Shown piece after piece: positions 59,001-63,962 of a stretch of DNA of 64,000 nt. The DNA comes from Rhinopomastus cyanomelas (lineage: Eukaryota; Chordata; Aves; Bucerotiformes; Rhinopomastidae). Position 1 is the first letter of the stretch, and the number at the start of each line of letters is the position of its first letter. The stretch covers positions 38,191-102,190 of the forward strand of contig VXBP01008642.1 in the NCBI GenBank assembly GCA_013400115.1, in the 5' to 3' direction. A program made the translations under genes and the position numbers. The notes under the pieces were generated by a model that was not told the origin of the DNA, ran no database searches, and was given only the letters and a program-made list of their open reading frames with translations.

Positions 59001-59538
59001 GTAGGCAACACTTTTGTCCTGCCTGGATACGTGGAAAACAGCTGGAAAGCAGCCTCTTTTTTTTTTTTTTTTTCCCCTGGTTTGTACTTTTGCTGCTCCT
59101 GATCTGAAAACAGAGCTGCATTCCTCCAAAGTCAGTTGTCCAATTCTGCTGATATTTTTCTGTCTTCATTCTTACTGTGTCTTGGTACCTGTCTTTTACT
59201 AACTAAATCAGGGGTAATAATCACATGGGAAACTTTTTTTGTGCAGACACCTGCAAAAGGAGGCTACATGTTTTGGTTTGTGCTCTTGAGAGGAATTTCA
59301 GTTTGAGACCTGTCATATTTGGTGCTAAAATAACTCCTCTCATCCCCTTTGCAGGGACCACTTACTCCCTCAGTGGATCCCCTTGCTGGCAGAGTGCCCC
59401 CCCATTACGAGGATGTATGAGGAGAACGCTCTTCTCCGGGACCGCATGACTGTCAACTCCCTTATCAGAGTCCTACAGACGTTGCAAGATTTCAACATTA
59501 TCCTGGAAGGATCGCTCGTTAAAGGAGTGGATGTTTAG
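10904..59538 (+). CDS. DENND5B: DENND5B, 20 constitutive coding exons (5' exon missing from window)
   Basis: Spliced gene model; the CDS is the join of the exons listed separately. The product belongs to the DENN5 family: a tripartite DENN module (uDENN-cDENN-dDENN) that activates Rab GTPases (DENND5A/B are reported Rab39 GEFs), then RUN1, PLAT and RUN2 domains used in Rab6-type effector binding and membrane or cytoskeleton contacts at Golgi and endosomes. DENND5B has also been linked to chylomicron secretion in enterocytes. All introns are GT-AG (U2 type) and every junction keeps phase. The joined exons give 1,230 residues to the TAG stop, against about 1,270-1,290 for the family, so roughly 40 N-terminal residues lie upstream. 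I prefer DENND5B to DENND5A because of the loop with SSCSMDSLASS, the linker with RQQSEHIGLDND and the terminal KGVDV; from memory of the family, DENND5A differs at these places. No frameshift or internal stop was seen. Residue numbers in the exon entries count from the split glycine at the first in-window exon. Confidence 0.93.
11101..11371 (-). mobile_element. CR1 LINE 3' fragment
   Basis: A reverse-complement CR1 3' UTR copy opening with ATAGAATGTATTGGCTTG and running through GGATGGGGCCTCCACCACC. It is uninterrupted and closely resembles the outer copy at 2769-3337, so it serves as the reference for that nested event. The inner end is approximate. Confidence 0.88.
11632..11789 (+). mobile_element. 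CR1 LINE 3' fragment
   Basis: Plus-strand CR1 tail: TTGGAACAGGCTGTCCAGG, then GGACTTGATGATCTTGGAGG, ending TTTTATGATTCTA. It is diverged and strongly 5'-truncated. Confidence 0.82.
12515..13181 (+). CDS. DENND5B: DENND5B coding exon 3: uDENN and start of cDENN
   Basis: The largest coding exon (667 bp). Acceptor TCTTTTCTTAG|CTG, donor CAAG|GTGGGC, starting in phase 0 and ending in phase 1. It encodes residues 38-259. In order: the uDENN core (MPKGLSFRTQ, FIITREDGSRTYGF, LTFYEEVTSKQ), a Ser/Cys-rich low-complexity loop (SSCSMDSLASS) ahead of a short acidic stretch, LQRYNSYDISRDTLYVSK, the proline-rich PPPLPLESYIHNILYEVPLP, and the start of cDENN ending at LLYSQ. The Ser-rich loop is the clearest mark of DENND5B against DENND5A. 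Confidence 0.97.
14216..16628 (+). mobile_element. CR1 LINE, 5'-truncated, with degenerate reverse transcriptase and inserted SINE
   Basis: The most complete CR1 in the window. It starts within the C-terminal part of the endonuclease region (conceptual TNKEGLVEAVMVEGSL). It continues through the ORF2 linker, then the reverse transcriptase (DPDGMHPQVLREMAEV; MPEDWRIANVTPIFKKGK; a remnant of the LFNLFINDLDDGLE region) and the 3' region (YCVQFWAPQFKKDTELLERV). It ends with GGACTAGATGATCTTTCGAG and GTGTGATTCTGTGATTCT. Stops and frameshifts break the coding sequence (for example the stop after IIFAKS near 15051), so it cannot move on its own. A tRNA-derived SINE interrupts it at about 15802-15988. 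The 5' boundary is approximate. Confidence 0.93.
15802..15988 (+). mobile_element. tRNA-Lys(CTT)-derived SINE with CR1-type 3' tail
   Basis: A tRNA-like head at about 15807-15881 has an intact A box (TGGCTCAGTTGG, 15814-15825), the anticodon-loop sequence CTCTTAA with anticodon CTT at 15840-15842, and a B box (GGTTCAAGCCC, 15859-15869). The anticodon arm still mostly pairs. A short unrelated body and a run of 12 G (15917-15928) follow. The last part is a CR1 3' end: TTGGACTTAGATGATCTTTG, CCCTTCCAACC, and two ATTCTGTG-type repeats. The element sits in the larger CR1 between the sequence GGGACC and the continuation CTGTTGGACAGGAGGATGAC. This is the usual build of a SINE mobilised by CR1 machinery: a pol III promoter plus a borrowed LINE tail. 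It is not a functional tRNA gene, since the acceptor stem is degenerate. Confidence 0.85.
25483..25670 (+). CDS. DENND5B: DENND5B coding exon 4: cDENN core
   Basis: Acceptor CTGCCTGTTTAG, donor GAG|GTCAGT. It completes an Asp codon and ends in phase 0. It encodes residues 260-322. The stretch FPFQWQHVYVPILP followed by LDAPVPYLMGL is the family signature of the central DENN subdomain, which forms much of the Rab-contacting surface in solved DENN modules. It ends in KLELPQE and reads straight into the next exon. Confidence 0.97.
25671..29010 (+). other. DENND5B: DENND5B intron 4
   Basis: A 3.3-kb intron. I recognise no CR1, SINE, LTR or RNA gene in it. An open frame of 148 codons at 26030-26476 has no domain and no splice context, and is most likely chance. 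The acceptor is TTGTGTCTTTCAG. Confidence 0.8.
29011..29541 (+). CDS. DENND5B: DENND5B coding exon 5: end of cDENN into dDENN
   Basis: A 531-bp exon, phase 0 at both ends; acceptor TCTTTCAG|GCA, donor AAA|GTAAAG. It encodes residues 323-499: NLCFVDIDNHFIELPEEFP, a charged helical stretch, MYELLKGNETIARLQALA, then VREVFANRF-like LREVFANRFTQMFADYEAF and WLTNREQMQNFDK. The variable piece near EKDEILPCEELELRD appears slightly shorter than I recall for mammals. Reading through the donor would add about 33 residues before a stop, so intron retention would truncate the DENN module. Confidence 0.97.
29542..30875 (+). other. DENND5B: DENND5B intron 5
   Basis: A 1.3-kb intron with no recognisable repeat. 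A pseudo-acceptor (CTGCCTCGCAG at 29657-29667) opens a frame, but it meets a stop and lacks a phase-matched donor, so I do not call an exon there. The true acceptor is TGTATTTCAG. Confidence 0.8.
30876..31107 (+). CDS. DENND5B: DENND5B coding exon 6: dDENN
   Basis: Acceptor TGTATTTCAG|GCT, donor GCAG|GTATGT; starts in phase 0, ends in phase 1. It encodes residues 500-576: SFLSDQPEPYLPFLSHFIET, MFATFIDNKIISQWEEKDP, FDSRIEKIRLYNVRAP and the CSTLKEA end. This is the downstream DENN subdomain, where the long helix with DNKI and the RIEKIR stretch is conserved between 5A and 5B. Confidence 0.97.
32380..33065 (+). mobile_element. CR1 LINE with two large internal deletions
   Basis: Opens with endonuclease-domain sequence (conceptual LMGDFNYPDICWKSYS). 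At about 32546 it jumps to the reverse transcriptase segment (LGPVLFNLLINDLDEGL), and at about 32609 to the 3' region (GAACTGCTGGAGGGACTCC). It then runs to the tail GTTGTGTGATTCTGT. Against the copy at 14216-16628, roughly 1.3 kb and 0.6 kb are missing. An 81-codon frame (32387-32632) crosses both joints but is only a remnant. Confidence 0.9.
33466..33804 (+). mobile_element. CR1 LINE 3' fragment (different subfamily)
   Basis: Plus-strand CR1 3' region: CTGAGAGGAGACCTCATCC, GACACAGGAGGTTTTG, CTGGAACAGGCTGCCCAAAG, GTTGAACTAGATGATTTCTA, and tail GTGATTCTGTGAT. The wording differs from the copy 400 bp upstream, so these are separate insertions rather than one broken element. Confidence 0.87.
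34078..34228 (+). CDS. DENND5B: DENND5B coding exon 7: end of dDENN and linker
   Basis: Acceptor AACTTACAG, donor AACAA|GTAAGC; starts by finishing an Ala codon and ends in phase 2. It encodes residues 577-626: QSIEQRLMKIDHTAIHPHLL, MKIGQGKYEQGFFPKLQSDV and ATGPTNN. This is one of the most conserved stretches of the family after the DENN module. Confidence 0.96.
34229..37491 (+). other. DENND5B: DENND5B intron 7
   Basis: A 3.3-kb intron with AT-rich stretches, for example around 34900-34960 and 36420-36500. I see no CR1 or other family that I can name. The acceptor is CTGACTTCCAG. Confidence 0.8.
37492..37585 (+). CDS. DENND5B: DENND5B coding exon 8: basic linker
   Basis: Acceptor CTGACTTCCAG, donor GAG|GTAGGT; completes an Asn codon and ends in phase 0. 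It encodes residues 627-658: RWASRSTTAQRRKDRLRQQS followed by EHIGLDNDLKE. Strongly basic, and probably exposed between the DENN module and RUN1. The phase-0 end makes the next junction a natural place for an in-frame cassette exon; see 38604-38714. Confidence 0.96.
38534..38565 (+). promoter_or_regulatory. Candidate splicing-regulatory segment: RBFOX motif and PTB-like tract
   Basis: TGCATG at 38534-38539 is the core RBFOX recognition hexamer. It is followed at 38541-38565 by a C/T-rich run with several TCTT/CTCTT units, the type of sequence bound by PTBP1/2. Both lie 40-70 bases upstream of the candidate cassette acceptor. By general rules, upstream RBFOX and PTB sites repress exon inclusion. 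This is inference from motifs alone. Confidence 0.45.
38604..38714 (+). CDS. DENND5B: Candidate alternative cassette exon of DENND5B (37 codons, proline-rich)
   Basis: Not part of the constitutive model, but it has all the marks of an exon. The acceptor TGCCTCCTCTTAG follows a long pyrimidine-rich region, the donor is CTG|GTATGT, the length is 111 bp (a multiple of 3), and it is open in the one frame that continues from the phase-0 junction between the RQQSEHIG exon and the KYMQEARS exon. The peptide opens PSEELLLRQNSMAFWEW and contains PPPPARPPKKSF, whose PPPPAR fits the class II SH3-ligand pattern PxxPxR. It would lengthen the linker before RUN1. I infer tissue-regulated inclusion; whether it equals an annotated longer isoform in other vertebrates cannot be settled here. 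A longer hydrophobic frame over the same DNA is an artefact of the T-rich tract. Confidence 0.72.
39403..39420. repeat. Poly(T) run, 18 bp
   Basis: Uninterrupted T18 in intron 8. It has no adjacent retroelement body that I can identify. Confidence 0.95.
39686..39765 (+). mobile_element. CR1 LINE tail fragment
   Basis: About 80 bp matching the tail of older CR1 subfamilies: TCTAGTGGAAGGTGTCCCTG, GGAACTAGGTGATCTTTAAG, CCCTTCCAACCCAAAC. It lacks a clear terminal octamer array. Confidence 0.78.
40822..40953 (+). CDS. DENND5B: DENND5B coding exon 9: linker before RUN1
   Basis: Acceptor GCTTATTTTTAG|AAA, donor AAG|GTAGGT; 132 bp, phase 0 at both ends. It encodes residues 659-702: KYMQEARSLGKNLRQPKL, SDLSPAVIAQTNWKFVEGLL and KECRMK. 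The second half leads into the first helix of RUN1. Confidence 0.96.
40954..41800 (+). other. DENND5B: DENND5B intron 9
   Basis: An 847-bp intron with no recognisable repeat or RNA gene. The acceptor TGTTTTTGATAG has a fairly weak pyrimidine tract. Confidence 0.85.
41801..41953 (+). CDS. DENND5B: DENND5B coding exon 10: RUN1, first part
   Basis: 153 bp, phase 0 at both ends; donor CAG|GTTGGT is non-optimal at position +3. It encodes residues 703-753: TKRMLVEKMGHEAVELGHGE, NITGLEENTLIASLCDLLER and IWSHGLQVKQ. The LxxLLERIWxHGL helix is typical of RUN domains, helical modules that bind small GTPases. Confidence 0.97.
41954..42370 (+). other. DENND5B: DENND5B intron 10
   Basis: A 417-bp intron without any feature I can name. 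The acceptor is ACTCACTTTTCAG. Confidence 0.85.
42371..42449 (+). CDS. DENND5B: DENND5B coding exon 11: RUN1
   Basis: 79 bp, phase 0 to phase 1; donor CCAG|GTGAGT. It encodes residues 754-779: GKSALWSHLLQYQEREEKQE then HSAESP. After the conserved KSALWSHL motif the sequence becomes charged and variable, marking a loop inside RUN1 that differs between 5A and 5B. Confidence 0.95.
42450..43643 (+). other. DENND5B: DENND5B intron 11
   Basis: A 1.2-kb AT-rich intron with no recognised repeat. The acceptor is TTTTCTCCACTGTAG. Confidence 0.82.
43644..43725 (+). CDS. DENND5B: DENND5B coding exon 12: RUN1 loop
   Basis: 82 bp; begins by finishing a Val codon and ends in phase 2 (ATGAG|GTATGC). It encodes residues 780-806: AVGTERRKSDTGISLPTL and RVSLIQDM. 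RRKSDT resembles a basophilic-kinase phosphosite in the variable loop, and RVSLIQDM restores the conserved RUN1 fold. Confidence 0.94.
46871..47200 (+). mobile_element. CR1 LINE fragment (inner) containing the assembly gap
   Basis: Plus-strand CR1: GACTGTGCTACCATTCAGC, then a 3'-ORF2 stretch (conceptual NKSKCRVLHLGKNNPRYQYR), the N run at 47042-47066, then GTGGAGTCTCC and the tail ATGATTCTATGATTCTATT. In the copy at 14216-16628 the two flanks of the gap lie about 500 bp apart once the SINE is discounted, so this copy is either deleted or longer than shown. Confidence 0.85.
47042..47066. other. Assembly gap (25 N)
   Basis: Twenty-five undetermined bases in the inner CR1. The real length is unknown. 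Confidence 0.98.
49116..49244 (+). CDS. DENND5B: DENND5B coding exon 13: RUN1
   Basis: 129 bp; acceptor CCTTTTTCAG, donor GCCAA|GTAAGC. It completes an Arg codon and ends in phase 2. It encodes residues 807-849: HVQNMSEIKTDVGRARAWIR and LSLEKKLLSQHLKQLLSNQ, long amphipathic helices in the middle of RUN1 with the conserved KTDVGRARAW motif. Confidence 0.97.
49245..50549 (+). other. DENND5B: DENND5B intron 13
   Basis: A 1.3-kb intron, with no repeat or RNA gene recognised. The acceptor is TTTGTCTCTACCAG. Confidence 0.83.
50550..50671 (+). CDS. DENND5B: DENND5B coding exon 14: end of RUN1
   Basis: 122 bp; completes a Lys codon, ends in phase 1 (ATCA|GTGAGT). It encodes residues 850-890: KLYKRYAFLRCEEEREQFLY followed by HLLSLNAVDYFCFTSVFTTI. 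The aromatic-rich LNAVDYFCFT stretch closes RUN1 and borders the PLAT domain. Confidence 0.97.
51693..52306 (-). mobile_element. CR1 LINE 3' fragment, about 0.6 kb
   Basis: Reverse-complement CR1: starts GAGAATCGTAGAGTGG with GGGCTGGAAAGGATCC, runs through AGCACCCACAGCCTCCCTGG and CCCCTTGTCCTGTCACTACA, and reaches the 3' ORF2 region (GCTGAACATGGTACTCTCTG) before breaking off at about 52306. A GC-rich non-CR1 sequence follows. Confidence 0.88.
52423..52630. promoter_or_regulatory. Small intronic CpG island with 16-bp tandem units
   Basis: I count about 27 CpG dinucleotides in roughly 205 bp, while surrounding DNA is CpG-poor. It contains three imperfect 16-bp units at 52532-52579 (GTGCGGCAGCGCCCCC, GTGCGGCAGCGCCTGG, GAGCGGCAGCAGCGGG). 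It ends about 50 bp before the first PLAT exon. It could be an internal promoter, an unmethylated regulatory island or simply a GC-rich minisatellite; the sequence alone does not decide. Confidence 0.55.
52683..52828 (+). CDS. DENND5B: DENND5B coding exon 15: PLAT, first part
   Basis: Acceptor CCTCCTCCCCCAG, donor GAG|GTGAGT; completes a Met codon, ends in phase 0. It encodes residues 891-939: IPYRSVIIPIKKLSNAITTS, NPWICVSGELADTGVMQIPK and NHLEMTFE. The WICVSGELADTG strand pair is typical of the PLAT/LH2 beta-sandwich. The acceptor lies immediately after the CpG island. Confidence 0.97.
52829..54096 (+). other. DENND5B: DENND5B intron 15
   Basis: A 1.3-kb intron with no recognised repeat; a C/T-rich stretch lies at about 53060-53200. 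The acceptor is CTGTTATTCATTTCAG. Confidence 0.83.
54097..54215 (+). CDS. DENND5B: DENND5B coding exon 16: PLAT, central part
   Basis: 119 bp, phase 0 to phase 2 (TACAA|GTAAGC). It encodes residues 940-978: CQNLGKLTTVQIGHDNSGLL followed by AKWLVDCVMVRNEITGHTY. The LGKLTTVQIGHDNSG and WxVDxVxVRNxxTG motifs are the hallmark of PLAT domains (lipoxygenase/polycystin type), which bind membranes or partner proteins. Confidence 0.97.
54216..55467 (+). other. DENND5B: DENND5B intron 16
   Basis: A 1.25-kb intron with one short CR1 at 54755-54850 and a G-rich run near 54970. Nothing else is recognisable. Confidence 0.83.
54755..54850 (-). mobile_element. CR1 LINE tail fragment
   Basis: Reverse complement of a CR1 3' end: ACAGAACCATAGAGTGGCC, GGTTGGAAAGGACTTTACAG, CCAACCCCCCTGCATAG and GGGACACCCTCACTAGATC. 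About 95 bp, similar to the subfamily at 39686-39765 on the other strand. Confidence 0.8.
55468..55655 (+). CDS. DENND5B: DENND5B coding exon 17: end of PLAT and linker to RUN2
   Basis: 188 bp; completes a Lys codon and ends in phase 1 (CACAA|GTAAGT). It encodes residues 979-1041: FPCGRWLGKGVDDGSLERIL closes PLAT. Then comes a Ser/acidic and Pro/Ser-rich linker (VSSTSDEELGKQCRTPPQQ, SPTMARRLSITSLTGKNT). RRLSITS is a good basophilic-kinase or 14-3-3-like site; that reading is motif-based inference. Confidence 0.96.
55656..57207 (+). other. DENND5B: DENND5B intron 17
   Basis: A 1.55-kb intron with no recognised repeat. The acceptor is CTGTCATTCCACAG. Confidence 0.83.
57208..57290 (+). CDS. DENND5B: DENND5B coding exon 18: start of RUN2
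   Basis: 83 bp; completes a Lys codon, ends in phase 0 (GAG|GTATTT, a weak donor). It encodes residues 1042-1069: PNAGQIQEGIGEAVNNIVKH then FHKPEKE, the first helix of RUN2. Only 165 bp separate it from the next exon, the shortest intron in the window. Confidence 0.96.
57456..57582 (+). CDS. DENND5B: DENND5B coding exon 19: RUN2
   Basis: 127 bp, phase 0 to phase 1 (ATAG|GTAAGC). It encodes residues 1070-1111: RGSLTILLCGENGLVAALEQ, VFHHGFKSARIFHKNVFIWD and FI. LLCGENGLVAALEQVFxHGFKS matches the RUN-domain core that recurs in both RUN modules of the family. Confidence 0.97.
57583..58359 (+). other. DENND5B: DENND5B intron 19
   Basis: A 777-bp intron with no recognised feature. The acceptor is TTTCTCTCTACCACAG. 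Confidence 0.85.
58360..58534 (+). CDS. DENND5B: DENND5B coding exon 20: RUN2
   Basis: 175 bp; completes a Glu codon, ends in phase 2 (ATGAG|GTACCT). It encodes residues 1112-1169: KAVAYFETSDQIGDNEEALL, a Gln/Ser turn, KTFCHYVNAINTAPRNIGKD and GKFQILICLGM. The NAINxxPRNIGKDGKFQ block is highly conserved in DENN5 proteins. Confidence 0.97.
58535..59354 (+). other. DENND5B: DENND5B intron 20
   Basis: An 820-bp intron with a 17-T run at 59057-59073. Nothing else is recognised. The acceptor is CATCCCCTTTGCAG. Confidence 0.85.
59355..59538 (+). CDS. DENND5B: DENND5B last coding exon: end of RUN2 and stop
   Basis: Completes an Arg codon, then 60 codons and a TAG stop at 59536-59538 (residues 1170-1230). 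It contains DHLLPQWIPLLAECPPITRM, YEENALLRDRMTVNSLIRVL and QTLQDFNIILEGSLVKGVDV. The C-terminus KGVDV is as I recall it for DENND5B; DENND5A ends differently. The exon continues without a splice donor into a long 3' UTR. Confidence 0.97.
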
Positions 59539-60628
59539 CATGGATCTGCTGAGAACTTCATTATTCCTCTCCCAGGCAAGCAAACCACAACTGGAGACCT
59601 GTCAGGACTTGAGCGCGATGGTAGAGCACCACTGTAAGGCAGAGCTGCCAGCTGAAGTGGAATTGGAAAGCTCAGTTTGTGCCCAATGGGGACTGTCCTC
59701 TAAAACTGCAGGAAGCTACGATGCAGTATTGTAGTTTATTTGAAACAAAAATTTAGTATAAAATAGAGTATTTTCATGTGTTAGATGTGTGTAAATATGC
59801 TATCTTCTTTAAGAAATTATATAACTCTAAGGAATTTTTCTTAGACTGAACGTTCTTGTTCTGAGTATGAGTAGCTTAAACCCAGGGGAAGGACTTGGGT
59901 GGGAGGGAAGGACCAAGATGGGAAGGGATGCTACTTGCTTGCGAGGAAGAAGCCAATCAGTGTGTAAATACAGTGCAAGCTCAGCTGGGCTTTTTTCAGG
60001 TATTGCAGATTACTACAGTAAATGCCCCTAGGTAGCCAGTGGTTGTCTCACCCTTGGGAATGTTGTCAGCATAAGCTGCTTTACCCTACTGAATATGGTC
60101 TCTCTTAGATTGGTTTTGTTCAAAGACTCAACCCTTTCCATGCACAGAGGTGGTGAGTTGTCATTATTTTTCTGTCAGGTCGTTTGTGTCACTTCTGTTT
60201 GGTCTCCAAAAGAGGAGACGCGTTGAAATGTCTGAACACTGGAGAGAAGGGCCATAGTCAGCCTGAGAGCCCGAGACTGTGAAAGACCTGCAGTGCTGCT
60301 GCAGCCTCAGATGGGGAGCCGTGGCCTGCTTAACCCACTTGGTGTGTCCCTTAGTAGTCTGGATGTTCTGATGATTCTCCCAAACCCTCAGCCTGTTTGT
60401 GTGTCTACGACTATTTTTTCCATGTTGAGGAATTTGGTTCACGGCAAATTCTTGCTGTACTTGAGAAGAGTCATTGCTGCCGGGCCACAAACGCCGATCT
60501 TGCTGGGCTACTGAACTGCATCAGCTGGTTTTGAAATGCTGACAGTTTGTGAGTCTTCCTTTATCACATGGAATGAGTGTAGCAAGTACAGGATCTGTTT
60601 TCTTTTCCAATTGTCCAGCTATACGTAC

Positions 60629-60661
<33 letters not shown>

Positions 60662-60662
60662 A
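60629..60662. repeat. (GA)n microsatellite
   Basis: About 34 bp of AG/GA dinucleotides with one AAA interruption, inside the proposed 3' UTR. It is likely to vary in length between individuals. Confidence 0.92.
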
Positions 60663-63207
60663 GGATGAATTAGGCTAAAGAAGGGGAAAAAAAGAATCTT
60701 ACTTCTGTGTTTAGAGGCTCCTCTCCTACGCTCTTTGCGGTGAACGTGCATGGAATACAATGTGTACGTGTAGACAGACTGGGAGCAACTGAAACCCTGT
60801 ACACTAGAAGTTTAACAAGAGATTACATTCAGATCGTCTTCTGGACACTGTGGAGCAAATGTGGAAAATATTTTCTATTTTCCATTTCTGTGGATGGGAG
60901 CTGGAAGGATCTCAAGGCACAGTTAGCTTCACATGGGGTTAGTTCTTAGAAGTTAGTTTTATTTGCACTTATTTATTCCCTGTGACCTGGGCCATTTTGG
61001 CAGTGGGTTTCTGTGGAGCTCTCACTGTTGGTGAGCGGTACCTGGGGAAGGGCCCCTAGCTGGTACTTTCAGAGTGTTGCCCTGCACTGGACTCTCCAGT
61101 GGCGTCAGGAAGGACTTGGGAATGTGGGCAGTAGCAGGTCTTGGTCTTGTGTGCACATGGTGGAGAGAGGAATGAGAGCTAAGGGAAAGGAAAGAAGATG
61201 AAAATTAGAGTTTGTTTTCTCACCTGCCTTCTCTGTTTTCCTGTGGTCCTTCTGTTGTCCAGTTCTTGCATCAGCACTCACTTCACTGTCAAAGTTTCAC
61301 ACTGTATTCCCAGCAAGAAGAAAACTGTGTGATGTTGTTTCATTAGAAGGGAGAGTTTAATGCTATCGAAATGGGGTTTTTTCCTGAGAAAGAAGTAGAA
61401 TAACACTGTTGGGGAGTTGTTCTTCCCACCTGGGCTTGTACTTCCTTCAACTGACTCAACTCATCCCAGAGTGTAGGCAGCTCTGCCCTGCTACTGCTGT
61501 GGGTAGGAGTAACTACAGAAAGGCTGTGAATGCTGGTGTGGGTTGTTAGCCACTGGCCACAGCTGTGTGACATCTGTCTGTTTCCAGAAATGTGAAATTC
61601 AAGGTGCTGGGGTTTGCTGTGTGGCCAGGCCAGTCTGCCTAAAGCCAGCAGGAGATGCATGACAACCCTTCAGTAGCAAATGAAAATGTTGCCCTAGTAC
61701 TTTGTCGAGAAATCACACACGTAGCACCAGAAACCATGTGGCAGCACTATTTGGTAATGACTGCTTAGGATGTTTTGCTTTCTAGTACAGCTGAGGCCTT
61801 TCGTGACTAATGACTGCTGTACATGACTTTCTCACGCCCACCCAGTCAAAGTGGCTTCCATTTCACTGAAATGGCAAGCTATTAAGTTCCTGGATTTCTT
61901 TGCAGCAGCATCTGTCTCTGCTAGCTGGATGCTTCCCAGCAGATACTGCTGCGTATTTCTCCCAAGGTGATTTATGGTTTCAGCAGTGGTAACGTTCATC
62001 CAATGTGACCCTGGCTAAGAGCAAGCAGGACAAATGGGCACCTCTAAAGATCAAGCGTAGATGAATAAACCACACATGGGAAAAGGCCAATAACTGCATA
62101 AACTCCTTCTGAAATTAAAAGAAGTCGAAACCTGAGACATTTTAAAATTCAAAGCAGGGCCTTCCCCCATTTCAAACTATATTAAGGAACCTTTAGCACT
62201 TAACTTCACATCAGCGTTTTTCAGCGAGCATCGACTTGTTTGGTTTTGTCAGGTTTCACGTCCTCATCATAATATAATAAAAATGATGTATGTCTAGTGT
62301 TTCCTTGTAGGCAACAAAACACCCTAGGATACTTTGAAGGGGGCACGGCTGAGTGCCTCAGATTCCTGGAAGACTAGAACCTTGGGAATACTGTTCTTTG
62401 TAGTGAGTTTTTATTCTACCACGTATGATTGATTTTTTTCAGTAGACTTTTTTGCTTCTTGGAAACTGTGAGGTGTTTTCTGTCAGGTTTACAGATATCG
62501 TTCTACCCACTGGAATGGTGAGAAACCCTTCAGGATTCTTCTAAGATAAACCACTTTTTACTTCAGTGTTAAAACACCTTCTTGGTTGAGAAAGGGAATC
62601 TTGGAAAAGACCAAAGCTCTCTGGTATCTGCTTTTAAAAAAAAAAAATTACAAATCCTGTTCAATACCTGTCTGCAGATGTCTGAGCTTGCATAGTCCTG
62701 TTCGACTAATATCCGGCATGGTAACCTGAGGGAGTCGGAGAATCCAATGCCTCACTGTCTACTAAATGTGTGTTTATAATTCCCTGAAACTGATGAAGTT
62801 CTACTGTTCTAGTTCAAGTACTGTTCTACTTTCCAAGTTGGTTTGTGTAATTAGGTATCACTGTTCCCAAATGTCTTTCTAGAACCGTTATGCAAGAGCC
62901 TATTTTAAGAAAATTCCTTCTTTGAATCAGCCGAATATGCACATCTTAAGGGGAAGTCCTGTATGTGTGTTACACTTGAGATGTACAAATGTGCCCTGTG
63001 TAGCTTCAGTTGATTCTTAAATGTCTCCATTGAGTACATTTTGTCTTTACATGATTGCTAACTGAATGAGAACTGGATTCTTTTCAAGACAACGTTTAGT
63101 CAGACATTGTTATATCGAGCACTTTAACATACCTACCACGAACTGACATGGGTTTTTCAGGTTTTGAAGTACATTGAAATACAGCTTTTCATGCTACGTC
63201 CTTTACA

Positions 63208-63213
63208 AATAAA
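63208..63213 (+). terminator. Candidate distal poly(A) signal AATAAA
   Basis: A canonical hexamer in TTTACAAATAAAACTGTG, followed 15-40 bases later by TTCGTGTCACTTTCTCCTTG, which suits a downstream GU/U-rich element. It is the best of the three hexamers for the DENND5B 3' end. Confidence 0.55.
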
Positions 63214-63232
63214 ACTGTGAGAATAACCGTTC

Positions 63233-63962
63233 GTGTCACTTTCTCCTTGCAGAGGAACTGGGAATCTCCAGCCAAAAGCTGATCTGAACCTGGAGGGTGT
63301 GTTTTGTATAGGCAAGTCAAACAAAGTTATTCTGCTGATGCTGACTCCCAGTACAGGGAACCTGCTGGATTAAAGAGGACAAGAGGGTCTGCTCACAAAA
63401 CTTGCCCTTCTGCCTCCCCTGACACAAAATTCTGTCTGTGCCCAGCCTGACCAGCTCTTCAATTTCAAGGCTTAGGTCAAACATGTGGCTGATTGAAGGG
63501 GAAAAACGGGATCACCATGAAGTTCAGTTCTTACCAGGATGGTGTTTTCCAAGAAGCATGGGTTGCTGTCCCTGAGTAACTGGAGTGTGTAGGGAGCAGT
63601 GGGGTGGGATCCTGTTGGCAGCAAAATGGGAAGCACAGAACTAACTGCAGCCGAGGGCCTCTTTCTTCTTCTGACATGGGTTGCTGTGGTATTTGAATGC
63701 AGGGATAAAAAGCTGGAGTGAAATTCACACCCTCCAGTCTGGCAGCTAGCACGTTCCATAACAAGAGAGGCTGATAGGGAAGAGGCAGAGGGGGGTGCCT
63801 GGAACAAGTAAGCTACACAAATATGTTAGCAAAATGCACTGCTTAGTAACTGAAGACTTCTCTGATCTGGACTGGGTTTTCAGAAATACACCCACCCTGT
63901 CCCACATAGCAGTAGCTCTTGCGGAATTGGCAAAAATGTGAGAATTTTTGAGACCTACGTGG
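63233..63962. other. Downstream intergenic sequence
   Basis: I see no exon, RNA gene or repeat in these 730 bp. The open frames are short and lack coding character. Confidence 0.6.

Larger units (their letters stand above)
59539..63232 (+). other. DENND5B: DENND5B 3' UTR (candidate extent)
   Basis: The sequence after the stop has no coding pattern. It carries two TGTAAATA Pumilio-type sites (59790-59797 and 59963-59970), a (GA)n microsatellite at 60629-60662, and AATAAA hexamers at 62064-62069, 62276-62281 and 63208-63213. I place the end after the last hexamer because a GT/T-rich stretch follows at 63227-63250. A shorter 3' UTR is equally possible. No CR1 is seen in this interval, in contrast to the introns. 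Confidence 0.6.

Noticed and set aside
10904..59538. Assignment to DENND5A
   Set aside because: Overall domain order is shared, but the Ser-rich loop with SSCSMDSLASS, the RQQSEHIGLDND linker and the KGVDV end fit DENND5B as I know it. A tree with both paralogues would settle it.
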